From a virus, in the IMG/VR virus record IMGVR_UViG_3300025305_000190, positions 1 to 20,644 of that record: DNA of 20,644 nucleotides; one strand, written 5' to 3'. Below the pieces are notes generated by a model. That model saw only the letters and a list, made by a program, of their open reading frames with translations, did no database searches and was not told the origin of the DNA. Below, piece by piece: positions 6,879-12,606 of this stretch (positions are counted from its first letter, which is position 1; each line of letters begins with the position of its first letter). The position numbers were made by a program, and so were the translations under genes.

Positions 6879-7657
6879 AATCTCACCTCGCAAATATTTT
6901 TAAATGTGTTTTGATGTTCGGGTATATTTCTTATTTCTTTTATTTGTATTTGTTTATCCTCAGTCTTTGGCAATTTAACTATGATCGCTCTCATTGGCTG
7001 AGTTAAATCTTCATTAGTAAGAAATGTTTCATTACCACTGTAGGCTAGGGCTAACGTATATGCGCCACCTACCTGTAGTACCATCTCTGCATGAAAATCT
7101 TTAGATGTTTTATAGTCTATAACTACTAGTCGGTTATCAGTATCTCTAACTATTAGGTCAGCCGTACCTGCAAATCGTATACCATCTTTGTAGTAGTAGA
7201 GACTTTGTTCTGTTGCAACTATTCTAGAATCAAATCCAGAATCCCTGAGCCATCCATACCAAGCTGAGACTACGGGTTTAAACTTATCTTCATATGGTAT
7301 GTTTGGGTTATAGGTTAATTCTTCCAGTAAGTAATGTGCCTGAGAACCAAAGTCACTTGATTCTTTTCTTACTTCTTCAGCCGCATCCTTAGACTTCTCA
7401 ACCATCTTTAGGATCGCATTGTATTGTAAGTCAGGAGCAAAGGTTAGAAGGTAGGGTAGGGTATTCTTTATATACTCATACCCTAAGTTCCATCTCCAAA
7501 TCTCTAAGCCTTTACCCTTGTCCAGTACATCAATGATTGAGGTAACTCTAGGGAACACTGTTCCTTCAGGGATACGGCTATCTCCCTGTACGAGATAGCC
7601 TTTCGCATCGTTAGCTAATCTGACTTCTACTTTCTTATGTTCTATAGGTGCAACCAT
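6815..7657 (-). CDS. PD-(D/E)XK (RecB/Cas4-like) nuclease
   Basis: 280 aa. The RecB-type motifs are in order: GSQAHYLLEEL with H108, TEQSLYY with E150, GTADLIV with D167, VVIDYKTSK with D181 and K183, and LQVGGAYTLAL with Q195 and Y200. This matches the H-D-(D/E)XK-QxxxY pattern of RecB-family exonucleases (PDDEXK_1). The four-Cys cluster of Cas4 is absent. It probably resects or processes phage or host DNA during replication or recombination. The N-terminal 40 residues include FPRVTSIIDVL, common in phage versions. Its ATG shares one base with the upstream TAA. The last 20 residues (SNRKNKWNANMLRTKNLL region) overlap the next gene and may be a recent extension. Confidence 0.87.
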   Translation of the reverse strand: MVAPIEHKKVEVRLANDAKGYLVQGDSRIPEGTVFPRVTSIIDVLDKGKGLEIWRWNLGYEYIKNTLPYLLTFAPDLQYNAILKMVEKSKDAAEEVRKESSDFGSQAHYLLEELTYNPNIPYEDKFKPVVSAWYGWLRDSGFDSRIVATEQSLYYYKDGIRFAGTADLIVRDTDNRLVVIDYKTSKDFHAEMVLQVGGAYTLALAYSGNETFLTNEDLTQPMRAIIVKLPKTEDKQIQIKEIRNIPEHQNTFKNICEVRLWKSNRKNKWNANMLRTKNLL

Positions 7658-8673
7658 TATTCACTTATAAAATATTTCTCTGGATTAGTTATGAAATCAA
7701 AGTTCTGAGCAATAACATCTAGCATGGTATCTGCCATAATGCCTCTTAGAATTGGTCGGGCATCGTTAGCCCACATACTGCCGACTCTCAACATAATTTC
7801 TTCAGGACTTTGAGGTTGACCTGATTGTATACCTGCCTCTTTAACAGACTCATACATAGTGCTATACATTGACTCTACTAACGGTGCCAACATAGTGCTT
7901 ACACCATTGAAGGCATTACCGATAGACATACCAAGTTGGTTTTGATCAGCAAATATATTAGCGAGTTTTTGTTTTTGCCAGTCAGGTATATCTACAATAG
8001 TGTTATCTACTGGTGGTTGTGGTGGTATATATGGTGGTGCAGGTGGAGCATATGGTGGTGCAGGTGGAGTATATGGTTGTTGTGCATTTACATTAGGTAA
8101 GTTTGGTACCTGATGTAATCCTTGCGAATTATCAACATTAGGATACTGAGGGAATGGGTCTTGGACTGCATATTGTGGATTAGGTTCTACACTAGTAATT
8201 ACTGCACCTGCTGTTTGTAAAATGCCTACGGTAGGTGGAACATTCATATCTATATATGGAATACTTCTATCCCACTGAGATATTTTCCAATAGTAATCAT
8301 CGGGTAAGGCAGTAGCAGGGTTACCAGAGCCGTTACCATTAGGCTTGGTCTGTTCTAGTACAACATTAAAGGACTGAATACTTTTAAGTAATGTAAACAA
8401 TTCTTGTCCTTTAGGTATATCTTTAAATTCTGCATTTGGGAACAGGAAACTGTTTGGATTCACGTAATCAGGACACACACTTTTATCCACAAAGATTCTT
8501 TGAACACTGGTTAAATGATCTCTCCCTGCCAGAGTTGATAACTCTTCAGCCCACTCAAACACTCCCTGCAATGTCCATTGGTTTTGATTTTGGGGATTCT
8601 GTTCACACTTGAGTACGTGTATTGTTCCGTTTATCCTTGTGGGTACTGGTTGCCATCTATTATTCATCGTCAT
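7657..8673 (-). CDS. Unknown protein with Pro-rich linker, operon partner of the nuclease
   Basis: 338 aa from ATG at 8673, which has GAGGAG six bases upstream; ATG at 8700 lacks this and overlaps the upstream gene more. Three parts are visible. Residues about 1-115 form a compact mixed domain (GTIHVLKCEQNPQNQNQWTL, SVQRIFVDKSV). About 170-230 is a disordered linker rich in Pro, Asn, Gln and Tyr, with a repeated PPAPPY unit (TPPAPPYAPPAPPYIPP). About 235-338 is helical (WQKQKLANIF, GIMADTMLDVIAQNFDFI). I do not recognise the family. A folded domain plus a long linker, next to a RecB-like nuclease and helicase-like ATPase, recalls single-strand binding or recombination-mediator proteins, but no OB-fold signature is clear. 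Confidence 0.75.
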   Translation of the reverse strand: MTMNNRWQPVPTRINGTIHVLKCEQNPQNQNQWTLQGVFEWAEELSTLAGRDHLTSVQRIFVDKSVCPDYVNPNSFLFPNAEFKDIPKGQELFTLLKSIQSFNVVLEQTKPNGNGSGNPATALPDDYYWKISQWDRSIPYIDMNVPPTVGILQTAGAVITSVEPNPQYAVQDPFPQYPNVDNSQGLHQVPNLPNVNAQQPYTPPAPPYAPPAPPYIPPQPPVDNTIVDIPDWQKQKLANIFADQNQLGMSIGNAFNGVSTMLAPLVESMYSTMYESVKEAGIQSGQPQSPEEIMLRVGSMWANDARPILRGIMADTMLDVIAQNFDFITNPEKYFISE

Positions 8674-8986
8674 TTTCTTCTCCTCTATTTTTAAATTCAT
8701 TATAAACGATATAGTTTTCTGCTTGAATTAAGACAGGTTTAAAAGTATTTGATATATCATTAGTAGCTACCACTAATCCATCTATTTCTTCTAATAAATC
8801 CTGTAATTTATCTAGTTCTTTTTGTTTGTCCTCAATGAAATTGTTATTCAGATATCTTTGTGACTCTATAGTCGTAACATATTGTTCGAGATTATCTTTT
8901 CGATTGGTTAGAGTTGTGAAGTATGAATCAATGCGTTCCTTAAAACTTGAGAACGTTTGATCAATCTGATCTATCTTTTTATTCAT
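8660..8986 (-). CDS. Coiled-coil protein
   Basis: 108 aa, nearly all heptad-like helix. IDQIDQTFSSFKERIDSYF and KQKELDKLQDLLEEIDGLV are the clearest coiled-coil stretches, separated by an Asn-rich break (YLNNNF). The tail is acidic (GEENDDE). ATG at 8986 overlaps the upstream stop by 8 bp, has no strong SD and so probably depends on reinitiation. No family is recognised; it is presumably an oligomeric accessory protein made with its neighbours. Confidence 0.65.
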   Translation of the reverse strand: MNKKIDQIDQTFSSFKERIDSYFTTLTNRKDNLEQYVTTIESQRYLNNNFIEDKQKELDKLQDLLEEIDGLVVATNDISNTFKPVLIQAENYIVYNEFKNRGEENDDE

Positions 8987-9437
8987 GTGCTTGTTTTATT
9001 TTCCAGTCCACTAGGTCTACATCCATATCGCAATGTGGACAACCGGCACTTATCCAATTCAGGTGATACACTAACGTAGTTTCACTACATCGAGGACACG
9101 TAATAAGAAACTTCTCCTTATTGGGATTCTTATTAGGTGGTAAGGGTGGTTCCTTATTAGAGATGTATCCATCTACAATTCCTTCTGCCATCTGTTGACA
9201 TACTTGGAACTCATCTTCATTCAATTTACTTGCAAGCCACTTGGCGACTACAGTTGCATGATGAATATAATGTTCTGCATCCATTTCTTCTTCTAATTCT
9301 TTAGGCATACCTTTTACAATAACAACAAGTGTCTCAGTGAGGGCTTGTTTATAGGTTTTCCACTCCGCCTCATCCATTATTTCGTGAATATAGTCATCCA
9401 TTGCCATGTCATCTTCTTTGGAATAGTTACTCATCAT
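8979..9437 (-). CDS. Acidic protein with C-terminal zinc ribbon
   Basis: 152 aa. The first 90 residues are acidic and helical (EDDMAMDDYIHEIMDEAEW, KLNEDEFQVCQQMAEGIV). A Pro/Asn/Lys linker (PPLPPNKNPNKEK) leads to a C-terminal zinc ribbon. There CPRC and CPHC lie 20 residues apart, with TTLVYHLNWISAG between, which is the classic two-knuckle rubredoxin-like arrangement. It probably binds nucleic acid or protein through the ribbon. ATG at 9437 overlaps the upstream gene by 11 bp; the next codon is also ATG, and AAGGGTGA serves either. The function is unknown. Confidence 0.7.
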   Translation of the reverse strand: MMSNYSKEDDMAMDDYIHEIMDEAEWKTYKQALTETLVVIVKGMPKELEEEMDAEHYIHHATVVAKWLASKLNEDEFQVCQQMAEGIVDGYISNKEPPLPPNKNPNKEKFLITCPRCSETTLVYHLNWISAGCPHCDMDVDLVDWKIKQAHE

Positions 9438-9762
9438 TCACCCTTCTACTAGTTGGACGCACTTCATACCTATAAAACTTCAGATCACATTCGATAGGAC
9501 GTCCATACTCAAAGATTACACGAAGGAGTAATGGTGTAAGTTCCATAGACCAATGTGTATTCATTACTTCACATGTTAGTTTCTCAGCCATAGACCAAGA
9601 AATATTAAACTTTTCGTATACTTCATTTCTAACCTCATAAAAATCATACATGTCTAGGTGGTCGGAGCTTTCTTCTCCCACGACTCCTAGCAATCCATTA
9701 AGTTCTTCAGCAATGTACTCTTTTATTTTTGGACGATTATCTTTATTAACTCTAGTTACCAC
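9427..9762 (-). CDS. Hypothetical protein, first gene of the leftward operon
   Basis: 111 aa with a GTG start at 9762, preceded by AAAGGAG six bases away. It lies about 25 bases downstream of the predicted transcription start, so it is the first gene on the long leftward transcript. It is acidic and probably helical at the N-terminus (DNRPKIKEYIAEELNGLLGVVG, DFYEVRNEVYEKFNISWSMAEKL). The C-terminus is mixed and basic (YRYEVRPTSRRVNDE). I recognise no family. Small first genes under a strong early promoter often act against host functions, but that is only context. Confidence 0.65.
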   Translation of the reverse strand: MVTRVNKDNRPKIKEYIAEELNGLLGVVGEESSDHLDMYDFYEVRNEVYEKFNISWSMAEKLTCEVMNTHWSMELTPLLLRVIFEYGRPIECDLKFYRYEVRPTSRRVNDE

Positions 9763-9793
9763 TTTCTTCTCCTTTCAATGCCCTACTTGGATC

Positions 9794-9822
9794 ATCCTAG
9801 CATCATCTTCCACTCGTGTCAA
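9794..9822 (-). promoter_or_regulatory. Strong sigma70-type promoter of the leftward operon
   Basis: On the - strand, TTGACA (9817-9822, a perfect -35) is followed after exactly 17 bp by TAGGAT (9794-9799). TGC directly before the -10 makes it an extended -10 promoter. Transcription should start near 9787 and enter the GTG-initiated gene at 9762. It is the best consensus promoter in the window. No other clear promoter was seen between it and 1628, so it may drive the whole operon. Confidence 0.8.
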
Positions 9823-9857
9823 TACAGTGAAATACAGTTCTATTGACCAAATTGACC
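9821..9857. repeat. Tandem operator-like direct repeats at the promoter
   Basis: Two direct repeats sit just upstream of the leftward promoter. AATACAGT occurs at 9821-9828 and 9831-9838, exactly 10 bp apart and overlapping the -35. ATTGACC occurs at 9842-9848 and 9851-9857, 9 bp apart. About one helical turn of spacing puts each pair on the same face of the DNA, as expected for cooperative repressor or activator binding. ATTGACC also occurs once on the - strand at 12636-12642, upstream of the other small genes. The binding protein is unknown; the two HTH proteins of the operon are candidates. Confidence 0.5.
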
Positions 9858-9920
9858 GATAAAAAATTATCTGTTATATTTATAGGGATATCGGATGTGA
9901 ACTCTGATGTTTGTTGTGCT

Positions 9921-9959
9921 AGAGAGAGTGTCTAGCCTGAACAACTTTGCACTCTCTCT
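9921..9959. repeat. Inverted repeat, 10-bp stem
   Basis: AGAGAGAGTG (9921-9930) pairs perfectly with CACTCTCTCT (9950-9959) around a 19-base loop. On the + strand it is followed by TATATTTATATA rather than a T run, so it is at best a weak terminator. It lies between the leftward promoter and the AT tract and could be a protein-binding dyad or an end marker of the gene-unit region to its right. Confidence 0.55.
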
Positions 9960-10038
9960 TATATTTATATAAAGAGATTATTAAAAAAGATATATATAAT
10001 ATATATATATAATATATATAGTTTTTCTTTTCTTTTAT
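9960..10038. other. AT-rich tract
   Basis: Almost no G or C for about 80 bp, with a TA-repeat core at about 9989-10020 and a T-rich stretch at 10021-10040. There is no gene. It would melt easily. A matching TA-rich tract lies at 13136-13211, so the six-unit region is bracketed by two such tracts. Confidence 0.6.
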
Positions 10039-10064
10039 TTAAGTATATTCATTAGGATATTATC
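10039..10064. repeat. Unit 5 left arm
   Basis: This 26-bp arm reads TTAAGTATATTCATTAGG and then ATATTATC. Its partner at 10531-10556, in inverted orientation, differs at one base only (A here, G there). Together they bracket the two genes at 10083-10513. It is the outermost left arm of the array and abuts no other unit. Confidence 0.85.
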
Positions 10065-10082
10065 TATAATATATTTAGTTTA

Positions 10083-10286
10083 TTAGTTTTTTAGTTTGTA
10101 TTTAGTTAGTGCGGTAGCTTTTGCCAACTCCACTTCTTCTTTTGATAGACTGTCATCCGCTATTTGTTGAGCAATCGTCGCACACTCTTGTGACTTCTTC
10201 TCTGTTGGTGCAGTCAGGGCTAAGTAAAGTGCTAGTGTAACCGCCTCAAGTGGGTTTTCTGGATACCCTTGTGGTACGTCCATCAT
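10083..10286 (-). CDS. Small helical protein (unit 5, second gene)
   Basis: 67 aa. ATG at 10286 overlaps the TGA of the upstream gene as ATGA, the usual arrangement for coupled translation; the second codon is also ATG. The sequence is Ala-, Leu- and Lys-rich and probably an all-helical bundle (LEAVTLALYLALTAP, SQECATIAQQIADD, EEVELAKATALTKYKL). The long hydrophobic stretch is broken by Pro and Glu, so a membrane segment is uncertain. I recognise no family. Confidence 0.6.
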   Translation of the reverse strand: MMDVPQGYPENPLEAVTLALYLALTAPTEKKSQECATIAQQIADDSLSKEEVELAKATALTKYKLKN

Positions 10287-10513
10287 TCCACCTTCACTTT
10301 CTCAGGGAAGAATGGTAACTCGTGATCCATACCGCCTTGATTAATGGTAAGTCGTACCTCAAACCCTAACTCTCTAGCGTAATCTAGTAGAAATTCATTT
10401 AGTGTTTGTTTCCCTGCTATGCGAGTTAATATTCTAGCCTTCTCATTTGCAGGGTAGTAATACTTAGTGCCATAATGTGTTTGTGCTTGTACCAATACTT
10501 TTTTATCGTTCAT
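10283..10513 (-). CDS. Small protein (unit 5, first gene)
   Basis: 76 aa. It starts basic and beta-rich (KKVLVQAQTHYGTKYYYP), with a central helix (KQTLNEFLLDYARELGFEVRL) and an acidic and then basic tail (MDHELPFFPEKVKVE). No known motif is visible. The start has only GAGAG about eight bases upstream, not a full SD. The same weak A- and G-rich leader (AAAGAGAG or AGTAGAGAAA) precedes most genes of the six-unit array, which sets these genes apart from the long operon. Confidence 0.6.
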   Translation of the reverse strand: MNDKKVLVQAQTHYGTKYYYPANEKARILTRIAGKQTLNEFLLDYARELGFEVRLTINQGGMDHELPFFPEKVKVE

Positions 10514-10530
10514 TAGTTTACTCTCTTTCC

Positions 10531-10587
10531 GATAATACCCTAATGAATATACTTAACTTATGATAAGTACTCTAAGATAGACACTAT
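10531..10587. repeat. Boundary of units 5 and 4: right arm 5 and left arm 4
   Basis: 10531-10556 is the inverted partner of 10039-10064 (25 of 26 bases). 10562-10587 begins GATAAGTACTCTAAGATAG and is the left arm of unit 4; its partner at 10881-10906 matches at 25 of 26. Five bases separate the two arms. At the junction ACTTAT and ATAAGT form a small palindrome. Arms of different units share little here, so each arm matches across its gene and not across the boundary. Confidence 0.85.
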
Positions 10588-10600
10588 AACTATATGTGTT

Positions 10601-10852
10601 TTATTCTTTCTCTCGTAACTCTAATTCTTCTTCTGAATATTTATCAATGTTGTCATGTATCCACTCGATCCCTGCATCGTTCATCGCATGGATAATATCA
10701 TCTTCATAACTATAAGACTCAACCCATTGTTTAACTTGTTCGTTTGTCCACTCTGGATAGCCTTGATCCTTCCTGATTTGTTGGATTTCTTCAGTGTCTA
10801 TAAGGGATTCTATCTCTATAAAGTCTTGGTTTTTTCCATAGTATTTTGGCAT
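10601..10852 (-). CDS. Small acidic protein (unit 4), paralogue of 6276-6473
   Basis: 83 aa. Its core IQQIRKDQGYPEWTNEQVKQWV, followed by AMNDAGIEWIHDNI, matches the small protein at 6276-6473 in order and spacing. It has a longer N-terminus (KYYGKNQDFIEIESLID) and an acidic helical C-terminus (EEELELREKE). The function is unknown. One member of the family sits in the long operon and one in a repeat-bracketed unit, so gene content has moved between the two regions or duplicated. Confidence 0.65.
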   Translation of the reverse strand: MPKYYGKNQDFIEIESLIDTEEIQQIRKDQGYPEWTNEQVKQWVESYSYEDDIIHAMNDAGIEWIHDNIDKYSEEELELREKE

Positions 10853-10880
10853 TTGGTTTATCTCTCTTTCTTTAAAAGAA

Positions 10881-10943
10881 ATAGTGCCTATCTTAGAGTA
10901 CTTATCTGCCTGACAGGTATCCTAAGATAGACACTAGACGTAG
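10881..10943. repeat. Boundary of units 4 and 3: right arm 4 and left arm 3
   Basis: Right arm 4 is 10881-10906; left arm 3 is 10909-10943, beginning CCTGACA and ending ACGTAG. Only two bases separate them. Here the inner cores are also alike: TAGTGCCTATCTTAG pairs with CTAAGATAGACACTA at 14 of 15 positions. The - strand RNA could therefore fold a boundary hairpin with one G-U pair. The outer, unit-specific parts differ. The partner of arm 3 is 11315-11349, with 30 of 35 matches. Confidence 0.85.
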
Positions 10944-10963
10944 TATCATTAATTATAGTTTCA

Positions 10964-11299
10964 TTATTCAGTACCAACTATGTGGCACGTGCAATCTTTA
11001 TCAGTATGGTACTCATCCAAAGCCTCATAGATCATCTCGTGGATAGTATCATGGTCTACTTTCTCGTATGGGTAATAATGATCTACTATATAACGTGCAA
11101 TCATGGCTCTCCATTTTGTATGTTCTCTATCTGATAGGTTTTTCCATTCAGTATGGTTATGTCCCCAATAACTATTATTGTATTCAGTTTCCAACATATT
11201 TCTAGCTGAATTAGATTTTCTTAGCCATCCTGTTACAGCGATAAGCATAAATTCTCGAATGGTTGTATTTTTATTTATATTCCAATTTTTTGTTATCAT
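10964..11299 (-). CDS. Hypothetical protein (unit 3)
   Basis: 111 aa, rich in Trp, His, Tyr and Asn. Predicted helices include TIREFMLIAVTGWLRKSNSARNML, EHTKWRAMIARYIVDHYY and HDTIHEMIYEALDEYH. The C-terminus has CTCH and several His, so a weak metal site is possible. I do not recognise a family. It is the only ORF between arms 10909-10943 and 11315-11349. The leader is A-rich with GGGAAAG about 13 bases upstream and no canonical SD. Confidence 0.65.
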   Translation of the reverse strand: MITKNWNINKNTTIREFMLIAVTGWLRKSNSARNMLETEYNNSYWGHNHTEWKNLSDREHTKWRAMIARYIVDHYYPYEKVDHDTIHEMIYEALDEYHTDKDCTCHIVGTE

Positions 11300-11314
11300 T
11301 TGTTTTGTCTTTCC

Positions 11315-11380
11315 CTACGTGTAGTGCCTATCTTAGAACACTTGTCAGGATATAATGACCAATCTAATATAGACATTATC
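11315..11380. repeat. Boundary of units 3 and 2: right arm 3 and left arm 2
   Basis: Right arm 3 (11315-11349) and left arm 2 (11350-11380) abut with no base between. Arm 2 begins ATATAATGAC and ends TAGACATTATC; its partner at 11589-11619 matches at 29 of 31. Across the boundary the cores pair only with three mismatches in 16, so the match within each unit is better than between neighbours. Confidence 0.85.
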
Positions 11381-11397
11381 TACTTTGTTAATTGTTT

Positions 11398-11568
11398 TCA
11401 TTCTTGTGTTATTACACATCCATTATTCGGGTTCTTACATTTAGGGCTATAACATTCTTCACATTCAGTAAGTATTTCATTTATCCGAATCGCATCTTGC
11501 AATAGTTTTAGATATTCGATTTGCTTACTATCAAAGGTAATTTCTAAAGGCTTTTTTTGTTCAGTCAT
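11398..11568 (-). CDS. Small Cys-rich protein (unit 2)
   Basis: 56 aa. ATG at 11568, TGA at 11398-11400. The N-terminal two thirds is a charged helix (FDSKQIEYLKLLQDAIRINEIL). The C-terminus has CEECYSPKCKNPNNGC, four Cys spaced as a compact zinc finger or knuckle. GGAG lies about 11 bases upstream of the ATG. It is the only ORF inside the arms 11350-11380 and 11589-11619 and fills the interval, which supports it as a real gene. The function is unknown. Confidence 0.65.
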   Translation of the reverse strand: MTEQKKPLEITFDSKQIEYLKLLQDAIRINEILTECEECYSPKCKNPNNGCVITQE

Positions 11569-11588
11569 TAGGTATTATCTCCATTTCT

Positions 11589-11652
11589 GATAATGCCTAT
11601 ATTAGATTAGTCATTATATAATTTAGATAGTTAACCTAATATAGACATTATT
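11589..11652. repeat. Boundary of units 2 and 1: right arm 2 and left arm 1
   Basis: Right arm 2 is 11589-11619; left arm 1 is 11624-11652, beginning TAGATAGTTAA. Four bases separate them. The inner cores TAATGCCTATATTAGATTA and TAACCTAATATAGACATTA can pair over 19 positions with two mismatches, the best boundary hairpin in the array. The partner of arm 1 at 12179-12207 matches at 26 of 29. Confidence 0.85.
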
Positions 11653-11668
11653 CATTATGGTTTTCAAA

Positions 11669-11968
11669 TTATTTATATTGTTTGTATGATTTTAAATCTT
11701 GATTCACTAGTTCTTGACACTTAGTAGGCAATGCTTCAAAGTCTATTACCTTATCATTAGTACCCCATACACTATAGCGTTGTTCTAATTCACCATGTTG
11801 ACCAAAGCCTTGTGGATGCGTTGGGTTCTCCGACATTGCTAGGTAGGGATAAACTCCATATTCATTGGGTTCATATAAAACCATGTACCTATCAAAGTGT
11901 TTTTTGCCGCTATCAGCTACTAGTAAAATCCCATTAGGATAATTTGTTCTAGACTTTCTATATTTCAT
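11669..11968 (-). CDS. Phage protein with NPTHPQGFGQHGE motif (unit 1, second gene)
   Basis: 99 aa. The N-terminus is basic (KYRKSRTNYPNG), then beta-rich (GILLVADSG, DRYMVLYEP). AMSENPTHPQGFGQHGELE is a conserved-looking signature that I recall from small uncharacterised phage proteins, and an acidic helix (FEALPTKCQELVNQDLKSY) closes the chain. No enzymatic residue set is evident. It overlaps the upstream gene by 11 bp, so both genes of the unit are read from one message. The function is unknown. Confidence 0.65.
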   Translation of the reverse strand: MKYRKSRTNYPNGILLVADSGKKHFDRYMVLYEPNEYGVYPYLAMSENPTHPQGFGQHGELEQRYSVWGTNDKVIDFEALPTKCQELVNQDLKSYKQYK

Positions 11969-12158
11969 TTTGTCTTTTTCCTATATAAAATCCACTATCC
12001 CATTGGCATTCTAAATCCATTAGATTTGCATAGCGATTGTCATCATAATTTATTTCACCTGATAACATTTTTTCTTTGGTTTTTCTATATGGATTATCTG
12101 CAAGGTTTGACCCAAATATATAAGCAGTCTTTCCTTCAGATGTAGTACTATCTAACAT
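11958..12158 (-). CDS. Small protein resembling the RMF/CrpP-like pattern (unit 1, first gene)
   Basis: 66 aa. The arrangement AYIFGSNLADNPYRK, a variable stretch, then CQWDSGFYIGKRQ resembles the A-Y-x-x-G...NPY...W-x-x-G-F-x-x-G pattern of ribosome modulation factor-like small proteins seen in bacteria and phages. The usual basic content is reduced, so I call this only a resemblance. If right, it could bind ribosomes or RNA. The leader before ATG at 12158 is AGTAGAGAAACAAATA, without a strong SD. Confidence 0.55.
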   Translation of the reverse strand: MLDSTTSEGKTAYIFGSNLADNPYRKTKEKMLSGEINYDDNRYANLMDLECQWDSGFYIGKRQNEI

Positions 12159-12178
12159 TATTTGTTTCTCTACTTTCT

Positions 12179-12235
12179 AATAATGCCTATATTGGATTAA
12201 CTATCTAGGTTAGGTATTCTTATCAGGATATTATC
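12179..12235. repeat. Boundary of units 1 and 0: right arm 1 and left arm 0
   Basis: Right arm 1 (12179-12207) and left arm 0 (12208-12235) abut exactly. Arm 0 begins GGTTAGGTAT and ends GGATATTATC; its partner at 12579-12606 matches at 25 of 28. The two abutting arms share little beyond the AT-rich core. Confidence 0.85.
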
Positions 12236-12251
12236 CACTAATTATTAATTG

Positions 12252-12557
12252 TTACTCTTCATTAATCATTTCATCTAATGCGTCAATATCAAGTTTAGGA
12301 TCAAAAAAACTTACACCGTCTTTTGTTTTAGTTTCTTGTGTAAATCGTTCAATCTTCTCATCTTGCCAAGTGTCTGGTCTCATTAGATGGTTAAATGTTC
12401 CTATTAAATCATTGCGCAATGATAAGTATGGCGATGCATAACCTTTATAACCTTTGACTATCTGATATAGTGGGTAATCATTTTGTAACCATAGCGCAAC
12501 GTTCCAAGTTTCATAATTTTTCCATCCATTGTAGGTAGTATCTTTTGCTAAACTCAT
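12252..12557 (-). CDS. Conserved phage protein with NGWxNYETWN start (unit 0)
   Basis: 101 aa. The start TTYNGWKNYETWNVALWLQND, written here in part as NGWKNYETWNVALW, is a signature I recall from small uncharacterised proteins in many phages (DUF7249, from memory and unverified). The remainder is helical and acidic (DIDALDEMINEE). No catalytic motif is seen. It is the only gene within arms 12208-12235 and 12579-12606 and the most upstream gene of the leftward array. Its leader AGTAGAGAAAACTATA closely resembles that of unit 1. Confidence 0.75.
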   Translation of the reverse strand: MSLAKDTTYNGWKNYETWNVALWLQNDYPLYQIVKGYKGYASPYLSLRNDLIGTFNHLMRPDTWQDEKIERFTQETKTKDGVSFFDPKLDIDALDEMINEE

Positions 12558-12578
12558 TATAGTTTTCTCTACTTTCTA

Positions 12579-12606
12579 GATAATACCCTGATAGGGATAC
12601 CTAACC
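12579..12606. repeat. Unit 0 right arm
   Basis: Inverted partner of 12208-12235. It contains its own small palindrome CCCTGATAGGG. No further unit abuts it on the right, so it is the outer end of the array. Confidence 0.85.

Noticed and set aside
6815-7657. Cas4 protein of an anti-defence or CRISPR module.
   Set aside because: The RecB-type motifs are present, but the conserved Cys cluster of Cas4 is missing and no other cas gene is nearby.
10039-12606. CRISPR array or integron attC cassettes.
   Set aside because: Arms are inverted, unit-specific and enclose ORFs, not short direct repeats with spacers. GTTAGGT/ACCTAAC in unit 0 fits the attC box consensus, but the other five units do not and an attC occurs once per cassette, not on both sides.
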